Of a stretch of 64,000 nt of DNA, positions 16,628 to 24,663 are shown in pieces (position 1 is the first letter of the stretch; each line of letters begins with the position of its first letter). A program made the translations under genes and the position numbers. The DNA comes from Variovorax sp. YR216 (GTDB taxonomy: Bacteria > Pseudomonadota > Gammaproteobacteria > Burkholderiales > Burkholderiaceae_C), in assembly GCF_900107745.1 (NCBI RefSeq), contig NZ_FNRO01000002.1, positions 186,001-250,000 on the forward strand, in the 5' to 3' direction. The notes below the pieces were generated by a model. The model was not told the DNA's origin. It was given only the letters and a program-made list of their open reading frames with translations, and searched no databases.

Positions 16628-17410
16628 ATGACCAAGATCAAGAAATCCCTGCACACCGAACTCGGCTTCAGCACGCCCGACAAGATCACCGTGCGCGGCC
16701 GCGACCTGCCCTCCGAGATCCTCGGCCACCTCAACCTGGGCGACATGGCCTTCCTGGAACTCACCGGCCGCATCCCGACGCCGCAGGAGTCGGTCACCTT
16801 CAACGCCATCGTGGTGACGCTGGTCGAGCACGGCATCACGCCCAGCGCGCTGGCCGCGCGCCTGACCTACACCGGCGCGCCCGAGGCGCTGCAGGCTGCC
16901 GTCGCGGCCGGCCTGTGCGGCCTGGGCACCGTGTTCGTCGGCAGCACCGAGGGTGCGGCCAGGATGCTCTACGAGAAGATCCCCTTCGGCACCCAGCCGG
17001 AGCGCCCGCTGGAGGAAATGGCCCGCGAGATCGTCGCGGACTTCCGCGCGCGCAAGGCCATCGTGCCGGGGCTCGGCCACCCGATGCACAAGCCGATCGA
17101 TCCGCGCACGCCGCGCCTGTTCCAGATCGCCGCCGAAAACGGTCTCTCGGGCCACTACGTCGCGCTGATGCAGGCGGTGCAGGCCGAAGCGGAACGCGTG
17201 GCAGGCAAGTCACTGCCGATCAATGCCACCGGTGCGATCGGTGCGATTGCAGCGGAGTTCGGCTTTCCGTGGCGCATCATCCGCGGCCTGGGCGTGATGG
17301 CGCGTGCCATCGGCCTCGTGGGCCACATCCTCGAGGAGATCGACGATCCGATGGGCATCGAGCTCTGGCAGCGCGTGGAACACGAAGCCGGCGGTCCGCG
17401 CAAGGACTGA
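16628..17410 (+). CDS. Citryl-CoA lyase-like short citrate synthase family protein
   Basis: A 260-residue protein homologous to the C-terminal catalytic half of citrate synthase. It has 'VTLVEHGITPSALAARLTYTG' and 'IVPGLGHPMHKPIDPRTPRL', the two histidine-bearing motifs, and ends near 'RIIRGLGVMARAIGLVGHILEE'. Citryl-CoA lyases of this length cleave citryl-CoA to acetyl-CoA and oxaloacetate. In those enzymes the third catalytic residue is an aspartate in an 'N.DGA' motif; here the corresponding segment reads INATGAIGAI, with no aspartate. The reaction may therefore differ. First gene of a rightward cluster; the ATG at 16628 fits the family N-terminus. Confidence 0.85.
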   Translation: MTKIKKSLHTELGFSTPDKITVRGRDLPSEILGHLNLGDMAFLELTGRIPTPQESVTFNAIVVTLVEHGITPSALAARLTYTGAPEALQAAVAAGLCGLGTVFVGSTEGAARMLYEKIPFGTQPERPLEEMAREIVADFRARKAIVPGLGHPMHKPIDPRTPRLFQIAAENGLSGHYVALMQAVQAEAERVAGKSLPINATGAIGAIAAEFGFPWRIIRGLGVMARAIGLVGHILEEIDDPMGIELWQRVEHEAGGPRKD

Positions 17411-17430
17411 CCGAACCGAGGACGCACACC

Positions 17431-18297
17431 ATGACCGAAGCCCTGGACCTCGACCACCTGCGCAGCTGGATCGGCCGCACCGAGACACACGAGGAGCTGC
17501 TCTCTCCCTGGACCGCCAGCGCCATGGCCGCCACCGTGCGCAACGACGGGCAGGCATGGCAACCCGGCCGGGCGCTGCCGCCGTTGTGGCACTGGTGCTA
17601 TTTCCTGCCGGTCGCGCCGCAGAACGGGCTGGGGCCCGACGGCCATCCGGCGCGCGGCGGCTTCCTGCCTCCAGTGCCGCTGCCGCGCCGCATGTGGGCG
17701 GGCAGCCAGCTCGAATTCTTCGAGCCGCTAAAGCTGGGTACGCCGACCACCAAGACCTCCAAGGTCGTCGACGTGACGCTCAAGCAGGGCAAGGGCGGGG
17801 CACTGGTGTTCGTCAAGGTGCAGCACGAGGTGCACGCGGGCGGCACGCTGCTCCAGCGCGAATTCCACGACATCGTGTACCGCGAAGCGCCCAAGTCCAG
17901 TGCGGCCGGCGAATCCGCGCCGCCGCAAACGCCGCCAGCCGATGCCGCATGGACAGTCGAGCATCTGCCGGATGCGCCGCTGCTGTTCCGCTATTCGGCA
18001 CTGACCTTCAACAGCCATCGCATCCACTACGACTTTCCGTATGTCACGCAGGTGGAAGGCTATGACGACCTCGTCGTGCACGGTCCGCTCATCGCCACGC
18101 TGCTGCTCGAAGCCGCACAGCAGAACAATCCGGGCCGCGCGGTGCGCGCCTACAGCTTCAAGGCGGTGCGGCCGCTGACCTGCGGCAAGCCGCTTCGCGT
18201 GCGCGGCCATGCGGCGCAGCCCGATGGCAGCGCCACGCTGTGGGCGGAAGACGGACAGGGCGCGCTGCTGATGCAGGCCACTGCACGTTTCGCCTGA
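17431..18297 (+). CDS. FAS1-like/HTD2-type MaoC dehydratase (mesaconyl-C4-CoA hydratase-like)
   Basis: A 288-residue double hot-dog protein. The N-terminal part (about 10-150) matches the FAS1-like dehydratase domain ('LPPLWHWCYFLPVAPQNGLGPDG', 'PRRMWAGSQLEFFEPLKLG'); the C-terminal part has the MaoC-type catalytic segment 'RYSALTFNSHRIHYDFPYV' (His and Asp) and 'LVVHGPLIATLLLE'. This architecture is shared by fungal HTD2 and by mesaconyl-C4-CoA hydratase (Meh) of the 3-hydroxypropionate cycle, which forms citramalyl-CoA. It follows the citryl-CoA-lyase-like gene by 20 bases. Confidence 0.9.
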   Translation: MTEALDLDHLRSWIGRTETHEELLSPWTASAMAATVRNDGQAWQPGRALPPLWHWCYFLPVAPQNGLGPDGHPARGGFLPPVPLPRRMWAGSQLEFFEPLKLGTPTTKTSKVVDVTLKQGKGGALVFVKVQHEVHAGGTLLQREFHDIVYREAPKSSAAGESAPPQTPPADAAWTVEHLPDAPLLFRYSALTFNSHRIHYDFPYVTQVEGYDDLVVHGPLIATLLLEAAQQNNPGRAVRAYSFKAVRPLTCGKPLRVRGHAAQPDGSATLWAEDGQGALLMQATARFA

Positions 18298-18333
18298 TTC
18301 GCCTGGACCGACAACGATTCATTCACGACCACC

Positions 18334-19494
18334 ATGAGCCAATCCAACCAGCGTTTCCATGACATCCGCGACGCGGTGCGCGACCTGTGCGCGCAGTTCC
18401 CCAACGAGTACTTCCGCAAGATCGACGAGCAGCGGGCCTACCCGGCCGAGTTCGTCGATGCGCTGACCAAGGCCGGCTGGATGGCCGCGCTCATCCCGCA
18501 GGAGTACGGCGGTTCGGGCCTCGGGCTGACCGAAGCGTCGGTGATCATGGAAGAGATCAATCGCGCCGGCGGCAACTCCGGCGCCTGCCACGGCCAGATG
18601 TACAACATGGGCACGTTGCTGCGTCATGGCTCCGAAGAGCAGAAGCGAAAGTACCTGCCGAAGATCGCGACCGGCGATCTGCGCCTGCAGTCGATGGGCG
18701 TGACCGAGCCTTCGACTGGCACCGACACCACCAAGATCAAGACCACCGCGGTGAAGAAGGGTGACCGCTACGTCATCAACGGGCAGAAGGTATGGATCTC
18801 CCGAATCCAGCACTCCGACCTGATGATCCTGCTGGCGCGCACCACGCCGCTGGCGGAGGTCAAGAAGAAGTCCGAGGGCATGTCGATCTTCATCGTCGAC
18901 CTGCGCGAGGCCATCGGCAACGGGCTCACGGTGCGGCCGATCCTCAACATGGTCAACCACGAGACGAACGAGCTGTTCTTCGAGAACCTGGAGATCCCGG
19001 CCGAGAACCTCATCGGCGAGGAAGGGCAGGGCTTCAAGTACATCCTCGACGGGTTGAACGCCGAGCGCACGCTGATCGCGGCCGAGTGCATCGGCGATGG
19101 CTACTGGTTCATCGACAAGGTCACCGCGTACACCAAGGAGCGCGTGGTGTTCGGCCGGCCGATCGGGCAGAACCAGGGCGTGCAGTTCCCGATCGCAGAG
19201 GCCTTCATCGAAGTCGAGGCCGCGAACCTCATGCGCTACGAGGCCTGCCGCCTCTTCGATGCGCACGAGCCCTGCGGCGCGCAGGCCAACATGGCGAAGT
19301 ACCTCGCGGCCAAGGCTTCGTGGGAGGCGGCCAACGCCTGCCTGCAGTTCCACGGCGGCTTCGGCTTTGCGTGCGAATACGACGTGGAGCGCAAGTTCCG
19401 CGAGACTCGGCTGTACCAGGTGGCGCCGATCTCGACCAACCTCATCCTGAGCTACGTCGCCGAGCACATGCTGGGCATGCCGAGGAGCTTCTGA
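18334..19494 (+). CDS. Acyl-CoA dehydrogenase
   Basis: A 386-residue single-unit acyl-CoA dehydrogenase: 'LIPQEYGGSGLGLTEASVIMEEINRAGG', 'LQSMGVTEPSTGTDTTKIKTTA', 'VINGQKVWISRIQHSDLMILLART', 'RVVFGRPIGQNQGVQFPIAEAF' and the C-terminal 'CLQFHGGFGFACEYDVERKFRE'. It oxidises an acyl-CoA to the 2-enoyl-CoA using FAD and electron-transfer flavoprotein. Its TGA overlaps the ATG of the next gene by one base (TGATG), so the two are translationally coupled. In context it may desaturate a dicarboxylyl-CoA; this is inference. Confidence 0.95.
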   Translation: MSQSNQRFHDIRDAVRDLCAQFPNEYFRKIDEQRAYPAEFVDALTKAGWMAALIPQEYGGSGLGLTEASVIMEEINRAGGNSGACHGQMYNMGTLLRHGSEEQKRKYLPKIATGDLRLQSMGVTEPSTGTDTTKIKTTAVKKGDRYVINGQKVWISRIQHSDLMILLARTTPLAEVKKKSEGMSIFIVDLREAIGNGLTVRPILNMVNHETNELFFENLEIPAENLIGEEGQGFKYILDGLNAERTLIAAECIGDGYWFIDKVTAYTKERVVFGRPIGQNQGVQFPIAEAFIEVEAANLMRYEACRLFDAHEPCGAQANMAKYLAAKASWEAANACLQFHGGFGFACEYDVERKFRETRLYQVAPISTNLILSYVAEHMLGMPRSF

Positions 19495-20684
19495 TGCGCC
19501 CGCTCGAAGGCATCACCGTCCTCACGCTCGAGCATGCGATCGCCGCGCCTTTCTGCACGCGGCAACTTGCCGACCTCGGCGCCCGCGTCATCAAGGTCGA
19601 GCGGCCGGGCAGCGGCGACTTCGCGCGTGCCTACGACCAGCGCGTGCACGGGCTCGCGTCGCACTTCGTGTGGACCAATCGCTCGAAGGAAAGCCTCACG
19701 CTCGACGTGAAGCATCCGAAGGGGCAGGAGATTCTCCAGCGGCTCGTGGCCGAAGCCGACGTGCTGGTGCAGAACCTCGCGCCGGGCGCGGCGGCTCGGC
19801 TCGGGCTGTCGTTCGAGGCGCTGTCGCCCAAGCATCCGGGGCTGATCGTGTGCGACATCTCGGGCTACGGCGACGATGCGGACAAGCCCGGCCCGTACCG
19901 CGACAGCAAGGCCTACGACCTGCTCATCCAGAGCGAGTCGGGCTTCCTCTCGGTCACCGGTACGCCGCAGGACATGGCGAAGGCCGGCTGCTCGATCGCG
20001 GACATCTCCGCGGGCATGTACGCCTACTCCAACATCCTCGCGGCGCTGCTGCAGCGCGGCAAGACGGGCAAGGGCTGCCGCATCGATGTGTCGATGCTGG
20101 AGAGCATGGTCGAGTGGATGAGCTTCCCGCTGTACTACGCCTTCGAAGGCGCCGACCCGCCGCCGCGTGCGGGTGCGGCGCACGCGACGATCTATCCCTA
20201 CGGGCCGTTCCCGGCGGGCGACGGCAAGCTGGTGATGCTCGGCCTGCAGAACGAGCGCGAATGGCAGGTGTTCTGCAACAGGGTGCTGGAGCAGCCGGGC
20301 CTTGCGACCGACGAACGCTTTGCATCGAACACGAAGCGCACCGCATCGCGCGACGCGCTTCGCGAGATCATCGTGCGGGCCTTCTCGCCGTTCACCGCGG
20401 CGCAGATCATGAAGCGCCTCGACGACGCGCAGATCGCGACCGCGCAGGTCAACACGATGCACGACGTGTGGAACCACCCGCAGTTGAAGGCGCGCGAGCG
20501 GTGGACCGAGGTGAACACCGGTGCGGGGCCGATTCCCGCGCTGCAGCCGCCCGGCGTGCCGCGTGAATGGCATGCGCGCATGGATGCGGTGCCCACGCTG
20601 GGTCAGCACACTGACGCGATCCTGGCGCAATGCGGCTATGACGAGGACACCATCGCCGCGCTGCGTGCGGACGGCGCAGTGTGA
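19494..20684 (+). CDS. CaiB/BaiF family CoA-transferase (family III)
   Basis: A 396-residue family III CoA-transferase. It begins 'RPLEGITVLTLEHAIAAPFCTRQLADLGARVIKVERPG' and includes 'GYGDDADKPGPYRDSKAYDLLIQSESGFLSVTG', where an aspartate serves as the covalent carboxylate in this family. It activates a carboxylic acid with CoA taken from another thioester, or moves CoA between the two carboxyls of one diacid, as mesaconyl-CoA C1-C4 transferase does. Coupled by a one-base overlap to the acyl-CoA dehydrogenase gene upstream, which suggests the two act in sequence. Confidence 0.93.
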   Translation: MRPLEGITVLTLEHAIAAPFCTRQLADLGARVIKVERPGSGDFARAYDQRVHGLASHFVWTNRSKESLTLDVKHPKGQEILQRLVAEADVLVQNLAPGAAARLGLSFEALSPKHPGLIVCDISGYGDDADKPGPYRDSKAYDLLIQSESGFLSVTGTPQDMAKAGCSIADISAGMYAYSNILAALLQRGKTGKGCRIDVSMLESMVEWMSFPLYYAFEGADPPPRAGAAHATIYPYGPFPAGDGKLVMLGLQNEREWQVFCNRVLEQPGLATDERFASNTKRTASRDALREIIVRAFSPFTAAQIMKRLDDAQIATAQVNTMHDVWNHPQLKARERWTEVNTGAGPIPALQPPGVPREWHARMDAVPTLGQHTDAILAQCGYDEDTIAALRADGAV

Positions 20685-20720
20685 GGCAATGACCATCAAC
20701 CGACTTCCAGCAATTCAGCC

Positions 20721-22082
20721 ATGAGCACATCCAACCACCCGAGCCAGACGCTCGCCACCTTCGCCGCCGAACTGTCGTTCGAGCGCATTCCCGATGCGGT
20801 CGTGCGCCGCGCCGAAGACCTGATGCTCGACTGGCTGGGCTCCGTGCTTGCCGCGCGTTCGGCGCGGCCGGTGCGCAGCATCCAGCGCTTCGCCGAGATG
20901 ATGGGGCCGGCCGAGGGGCCGAGCGAGGTGCTGATCTCGGGTCGCACCACGTCGCCTGTCTTCGCGGCGCTCGTCAATGCGGCGGCTTCGCACTATGTCG
21001 AGCAGGACGACGTGCACAACGGCTCGGTGTTTCATCCGGCGGCGGTGGTCTTTGCGCCTGCGCTGGCGGTGGCGCAGGCGGTGGGTGCGAGCGGCAAGCA
21101 GCTGTTGACGGCGGTGGTTGCGGGCTATGAGGTCGGCATCCGTGTCGGCGAGTTCCTCGGGCGCTCGCACTACCGGACCTTCCACACCACTTCGACGGCC
21201 GGCACGCTCGCGGCTGCGGCCGCGGTAGGCCGGCTGCTCGATCTCACGCCGGCGCAGATGCTGCACGCGTTCGGCTCCGCCGGCACGCAGTCCGCGGGCG
21301 TGTGGGAATTCCTGCGCGATGCGGCCGACTCCAAGCAATTGCACTGCGCGCACGCCTCGGCAGCGGGCCTGATGTCGGCCTACCTCGCCAAGGACGGCTT
21401 CACCGGCGCCGCGCACGTGCTCGAAGGCGCGCAGGGGCTGGGCGTTGGCATGTCGACCGATGCAGATCCCGCGAAGCTCACCGATGGCCTCGGCACGCGC
21501 TGGACGTTGGCCGAGACCTCGTTCAAGTTCCACGCCTCGTGCCGCCACACGCACCCGGCCGCCGATGCGCTGCTGCAGGTCATGCAGCAGAACAAGCTCA
21601 AGGCCGGCGACGTCGCGCGCGTGGTCACGCATGTGCATCAGGGCGCGATCGATGTGCTCGGCCGCGTCGTGGTGCCGGCGACGGTGCATCAGGCCAAGTT
21701 CTCGATGGGCACGGTGCTGGGGCTGATCGCGGTGCACGGCCGCGCAGGCCTCACCGAATTCGATCGCGACTTCCTCGCACCCGAGGTTGCCGCCTTCCGC
21801 GACAAGGTGATGATGGAGCTTGACCACGAGGTCGACACCGCCTACCCGGCGCGCTGGATCGGCAAGGTCAGCGTGACCACGGCCGACGGACGCACCTTCT
21901 CGGGCCGCGTCGACGAACCCAAGGGCGATCCGGGCAATACGCTGAGCCGCGCGGAGATCGAGGACAAGATGCAGCGCCTCACGCAGTACGGCGAGAGCGC
22001 GACGGCGGACGAGGCGAAGGCTGCGTGCGCCAGGATCTGGAATCTTGCGGGCGAGGCGCGCATCGGCCGCCTGCTGGGGTGA
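20721..22082 (+). CDS. MmgE/PrpD family protein
   Basis: A 453-residue protein of the 2-methylcitrate dehydratase / cis-aconitate decarboxylase family. It has the family N-terminus 'PDAVVRRAEDLMLDWLGSVLA', the catalytic-region 'ALVNAAASHYVEQDDVHNGSVFHPAAVVFAPALAVAQ' and 'FKFHASCRHTHPAADALL'. Known members dehydrate 2-methylcitrate or decarboxylate cis-aconitate to itaconate; many relatives act on other substrates. It sits between the CoA-transferase and the CitE-like lyase, so a C5/C6 di- or tricarboxylate is a plausible substrate, which the sequence alone does not prove. Confidence 0.92.
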   Translation: MSTSNHPSQTLATFAAELSFERIPDAVVRRAEDLMLDWLGSVLAARSARPVRSIQRFAEMMGPAEGPSEVLISGRTTSPVFAALVNAAASHYVEQDDVHNGSVFHPAAVVFAPALAVAQAVGASGKQLLTAVVAGYEVGIRVGEFLGRSHYRTFHTTSTAGTLAAAAAVGRLLDLTPAQMLHAFGSAGTQSAGVWEFLRDAADSKQLHCAHASAAGLMSAYLAKDGFTGAAHVLEGAQGLGVGMSTDADPAKLTDGLGTRWTLAETSFKFHASCRHTHPAADALLQVMQQNKLKAGDVARVVTHVHQGAIDVLGRVVVPATVHQAKFSMGTVLGLIAVHGRAGLTEFDRDFLAPEVAAFRDKVMMELDHEVDTAYPARWIGKVSVTTADGRTFSGRVDEPKGDPGNTLSRAEIEDKMQRLTQYGESATADEAKAACARIWNLAGEARIGRLLG

Positions 22083-22087
22083 CGGAC

Positions 22088-22912
22088 ATGGCCTCGACCG
22101 TCCGCAGCCTCCTTTTCGTGCCCGGCCATCAGGGCACGCGTTTCGACAAGGCGTGCCAGAGTGGCGCGGATGCGATCGTGCTCGACCTGGAAGACGCGGT
22201 GCCGCTCGACCGCAAGGACGAAGCCCGCGCGCAGGTTGCGCTGTGGCTGGCCGGCCGCGCCGGGGGCGGTGCGGGACCGCAGCTCGCGATCCGCGTGAAC
22301 GGCGCGGACACGCCCTGGCACGCGGATGACCTCGCCGTGTGCGCGAATGCGGGCGTCGATGCGCTGATGCTCCCCAAGTCCGAAGACCCGGCCGTGCTGC
22401 GCGCCATCGCGGCGAAGCTGCCCACGGTCGCGCTGCTGCCGCTGGTCGAGACCGCGCGCGGCATGGCGCGGCTCGAAGAGATCGCCGCCGCGCCCGGCGT
22501 TCAGCGGCTTGTGTTCGGCACCATCGATTTCCAGGCCGATCTCGACATCGAAGGCGATGGTCTGGAGCTGCTTTACTTCCGCTCGCGGATGGTGCTGGCC
22601 TCGCGCGTGGCCGGCATCCAGCCACCGGTGGATGGCGTGAGCACGTCGATCGACGATCCAGCGCGCGTCGAGGCCGACGCGCTGCAGGCACGGCGGCTTG
22701 GCTTTGGCGCCAAGCTGTGCATCCATCCGAAACAGGTCGCGATGGTGAACCAGGGCTTCTCGCCAACCCAGGCGCAGGTCGACTGGGCGCGCCACGTGAT
22801 CGAGGCCGATGCGGCGAGCGGCGGCGCACCGGTTGCGGTCGACGGCAAGATGGTCGACCGGCCGGTGGTGCTCAAGGCAGAGGCGCTGCTGCGTGCGGCC
22901 GAACGGCGCTGA
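22088..22912 (+). CDS. HpcH/HpaI family CoA ester lyase (CitE-like)
   Basis: A 274-residue CitE-like lyase: 'RSLLFVPGHQGTRFDKACQSGADAIVLDLEDAV' (substrate arginine and metal-binding region), 'LLPLVETARGMARLEEIA' (metal-binding glutamate), 'LVFGTIDFQADLDIEG' (aspartate) and 'GFGAKLCIHPKQVAMVN'. Relatives cleave malyl-, beta-methylmalyl-, citramalyl- or citryl-CoA. It starts five bases after the MmgE/PrpD stop. Its last 41 bases overlap the convergent arylmalonate decarboxylase gene. With the hydratase at 17431 it could produce acetyl-CoA plus a keto acid. Confidence 0.92.
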   Translation: MASTVRSLLFVPGHQGTRFDKACQSGADAIVLDLEDAVPLDRKDEARAQVALWLAGRAGGGAGPQLAIRVNGADTPWHADDLAVCANAGVDALMLPKSEDPAVLRAIAAKLPTVALLPLVETARGMARLEEIAAAPGVQRLVFGTIDFQADLDIEGDGLELLYFRSRMVLASRVAGIQPPVDGVSTSIDDPARVEADALQARRLGFGAKLCIHPKQVAMVNQGFSPTQAQVDWARHVIEADAASGGAPVAVDGKMVDRPVVLKAEALLRAAERR

Positions 22913-23624
22913 CGTCTTGCGCGAACAGGCGTCCGTGCCCGGGTGCGCGCGGGTCCAGCCCGGCACAGCGCACCAGGTCCCAGAACCCGGCGGGTGAGCT
23001 CGACACCACGGGAGCGCCCAGTTCGGCTTCGACCTGCCGCACGGCGTCGAGCGTGACCAGTCCGCCGCATGAGATGAGGATGCCGTCCGCGCCGGGGCTT
23101 GCCTTGAAGACCGTCCTGCAAAGGTCCACCAGCACCTCGGTGGGCACGGCCGCGACCGCCTGCACGTCGGAGATCGAAAGGCCATGGATGGCCAGCGGCT
23201 CGAAGCCGCTGTCGTCGAGGTAGCGGCGCAGCAGCCGGTTGACCTCGTCGATGTAGGCGGTCGCGACCGCCACCCGCTTGACGCCGAGGCTGGCGAGGCC
23301 GTTGACGATGGCGTCGCTCATCGTGCTGCTGGGCAGGCCCGTGGCCCGGGTCAGTTCGGCCTGCAGTTCGCGGTTGAATGCGGCGCCGCGGAAGAAGCTC
23401 AGCGAGGTGCCCATCAGCGAGACGGCCTCGACCCCCTCCGCTGCCAGTTCGCGCGCCTTGCCGATCACCGCGTCGATGACTTCGACATAGCCGCGCGTGG
23501 AGATCTCGCCGAGGCCCAGTCCGCGCGCGCTGAAGCGGATGCGATCGCCGTAGAGCAGCGGGCCGTCCACCGGGACCGCGCCGGCGGCCGGCGGCACGAT
23601 CAGGCCCAGATGAGGCTGTGCCAT
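22872..23624 (-). CDS. Arylmalonate decarboxylase (Asp/Glu racemase superfamily)
   Basis: A 250-residue protein very close to the Bordetella bronchiseptica arylmalonate decarboxylase as I know it. It shares 'IVPPAAGAVPVDG', 'VSLMGTSLSFFRGAAFN', 'VAVATAYIDEVN', 'ILISCGGLVTLDA' and 'VVSSSPAGFWD'. The functional residues are present with a shift of two: Gly72, Thr73 and Ser74 of the oxyanion site, Tyr124, and the catalytic Cys186 (Cys188 in Bordetella). The presence of a single active cysteine opposite Gly72 argues for decarboxylase rather than racemase activity. It begins one base after the Bug receptor stop, so it is cotranscribed with it. Confidence 0.93.
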   Translation of the reverse strand: MAQPHLGLIVPPAAGAVPVDGPLLYGDRIRFSARGLGLGEISTRGYVEVIDAVIGKARELAAEGVEAVSLMGTSLSFFRGAAFNRELQAELTRATGLPSSTMSDAIVNGLASLGVKRVAVATAYIDEVNRLLRRYLDDSGFEPLAIHGLSISDVQAVAAVPTEVLVDLCRTVFKASPGADGILISCGGLVTLDAVRQVEAELGAPVVSSSPAGFWDLVRCAGLDPRAPGHGRLFAQDVSAVRPHAAAPLP

Positions 23625-23625
23625 G

Positions 23626-24648
23626 TCAGTTGCCCTCCGCGACGATGCGCTGGTCGGCGATGATGCCTTTCCAGCGGGCCGTTTCGTCGTTCAGGGCGCT
23701 GCGCAACTGCGCCGGACCGGCGTAGGCCCGCAGCATGCCCTGAGCGGCCGCGGCGCCGGCGGCCTCGGGCGTGTCGAGCACGTTTTTCACTGCGGCCGAA
23801 AGCCGCTCGACGATGTCGTCGGGCGTGCCGGCGGGCGCGAGTACGAAGAGGCGCGGCGCGACATCGAAGCCAGGCAGCGCATCGGACAGCGGCGCGACGT
23901 CTTCCGCGCCTTCGAGCCTGGTCGTGTTCATCAGCGCCACCGCGCGCAGCTTGCCGGCCTTGGCCTGCGCCATGCCGGCCGTGGCGCTGACCACGCCGAT
24001 CGGCACCTGGCCGCCGACCACGTCCGGCACGATCTGGGCGGCCCCGCGGTACGGCACGTGCAGCACGAAGCTGCCGGTGCGCTGCTTGAGCATTTCGAAT
24101 CCCAGGTGCTGCACCGTGCCGACGCCCGAGGTCGCGAACGAGTAGCGGCCCGGATGGGCCTTGAGCTCGGCGATGAAGTCCTTCGGCGTGCGCGCTGGGA
24201 AGTCGTTGCCGGTCACGATCATCAGCGGCGAGACGAACGCGCCCGCCACCGGCTTGAAGCTGGTCAGCGGATCGATCGCGATCTTCGGCTGCAGCAGCTT
24301 GGCAATCAGCAAGGCACTGTCGCCCAGCATCAGCGTGTAGCCGTCGGGCGCGGCCTTGGCGACCACGTCGGCCGCGATCAGGCCGGTCGCGCCGGTGCGG
24401 TTCTCGACCACCACCTGCTGGCCCAAAGCGGTCGACAGGCGGGCGCCCAGCAGGCGGGCCGCGGCATCCACGCCGCCGCCGGCCGAATAGCCGACCATGA
24501 GGCGGATGGGTCTTTCAGGGTATTTCTGGGCCCAGGCGGCCGGCGCTGCGAGTGCGGCGGCCGTGCCGAGTGCGAGCGCGACGGCCGCGGCGCAGACCGC
24601 CCGCCGGCGAGGCTGTTTCATCGTGGCGAAGGGTGTTGTTGTCTCCAT
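23626..24648 (-). CDS. Bug family tripartite tricarboxylate-type solute-binding receptor
   Basis: A 340-residue (or 331 residues from an ATG at 24621) periplasmic receptor. The signal peptide is Ala-rich and ends at AAWAQ; the mature protein starts 'KYPERPIRLMVGYSAGGGVDAAARLLG'. Other Bug marks are 'VVENRTGATGLIAADVVAKAAPDGYTLMLG' and 'FATSGVGTVQHLGFEML'. No TctA/TctB genes are nearby. Wedged between the enolase-superfamily gene (15-base gap) and the arylmalonate decarboxylase gene (one-base gap), it probably binds the substrate of these enzymes. Confidence 0.93.
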   Translation of the reverse strand: METTTPFATMKQPRRRAVCAAAVALALGTAAALAAPAAWAQKYPERPIRLMVGYSAGGGVDAAARLLGARLSTALGQQVVVENRTGATGLIAADVVAKAAPDGYTLMLGDSALLIAKLLQPKIAIDPLTSFKPVAGAFVSPLMIVTGNDFPARTPKDFIAELKAHPGRYSFATSGVGTVQHLGFEMLKQRTGSFVLHVPYRGAAQIVPDVVGGQVPIGVVSATAGMAQAKAGKLRAVALMNTTRLEGAEDVAPLSDALPGFDVAPRLFVLAPAGTPDDIVERLSAAVKNVLDTPEAAGAAAAQGMLRAYAGPAQLRSALNDETARWKGIIADQRIVAEGN

Positions 24649-24663
24649 CGTGTCTCCGTGATT

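Noticed and set aside
22872..23624. Aspartate/glutamate or maleate racemase call for the decarboxylase gene
   Set aside because: Two-cysteine racemases need a cysteine at position 72, which is Gly here; the whole protein follows the arylmalonate decarboxylase pattern.
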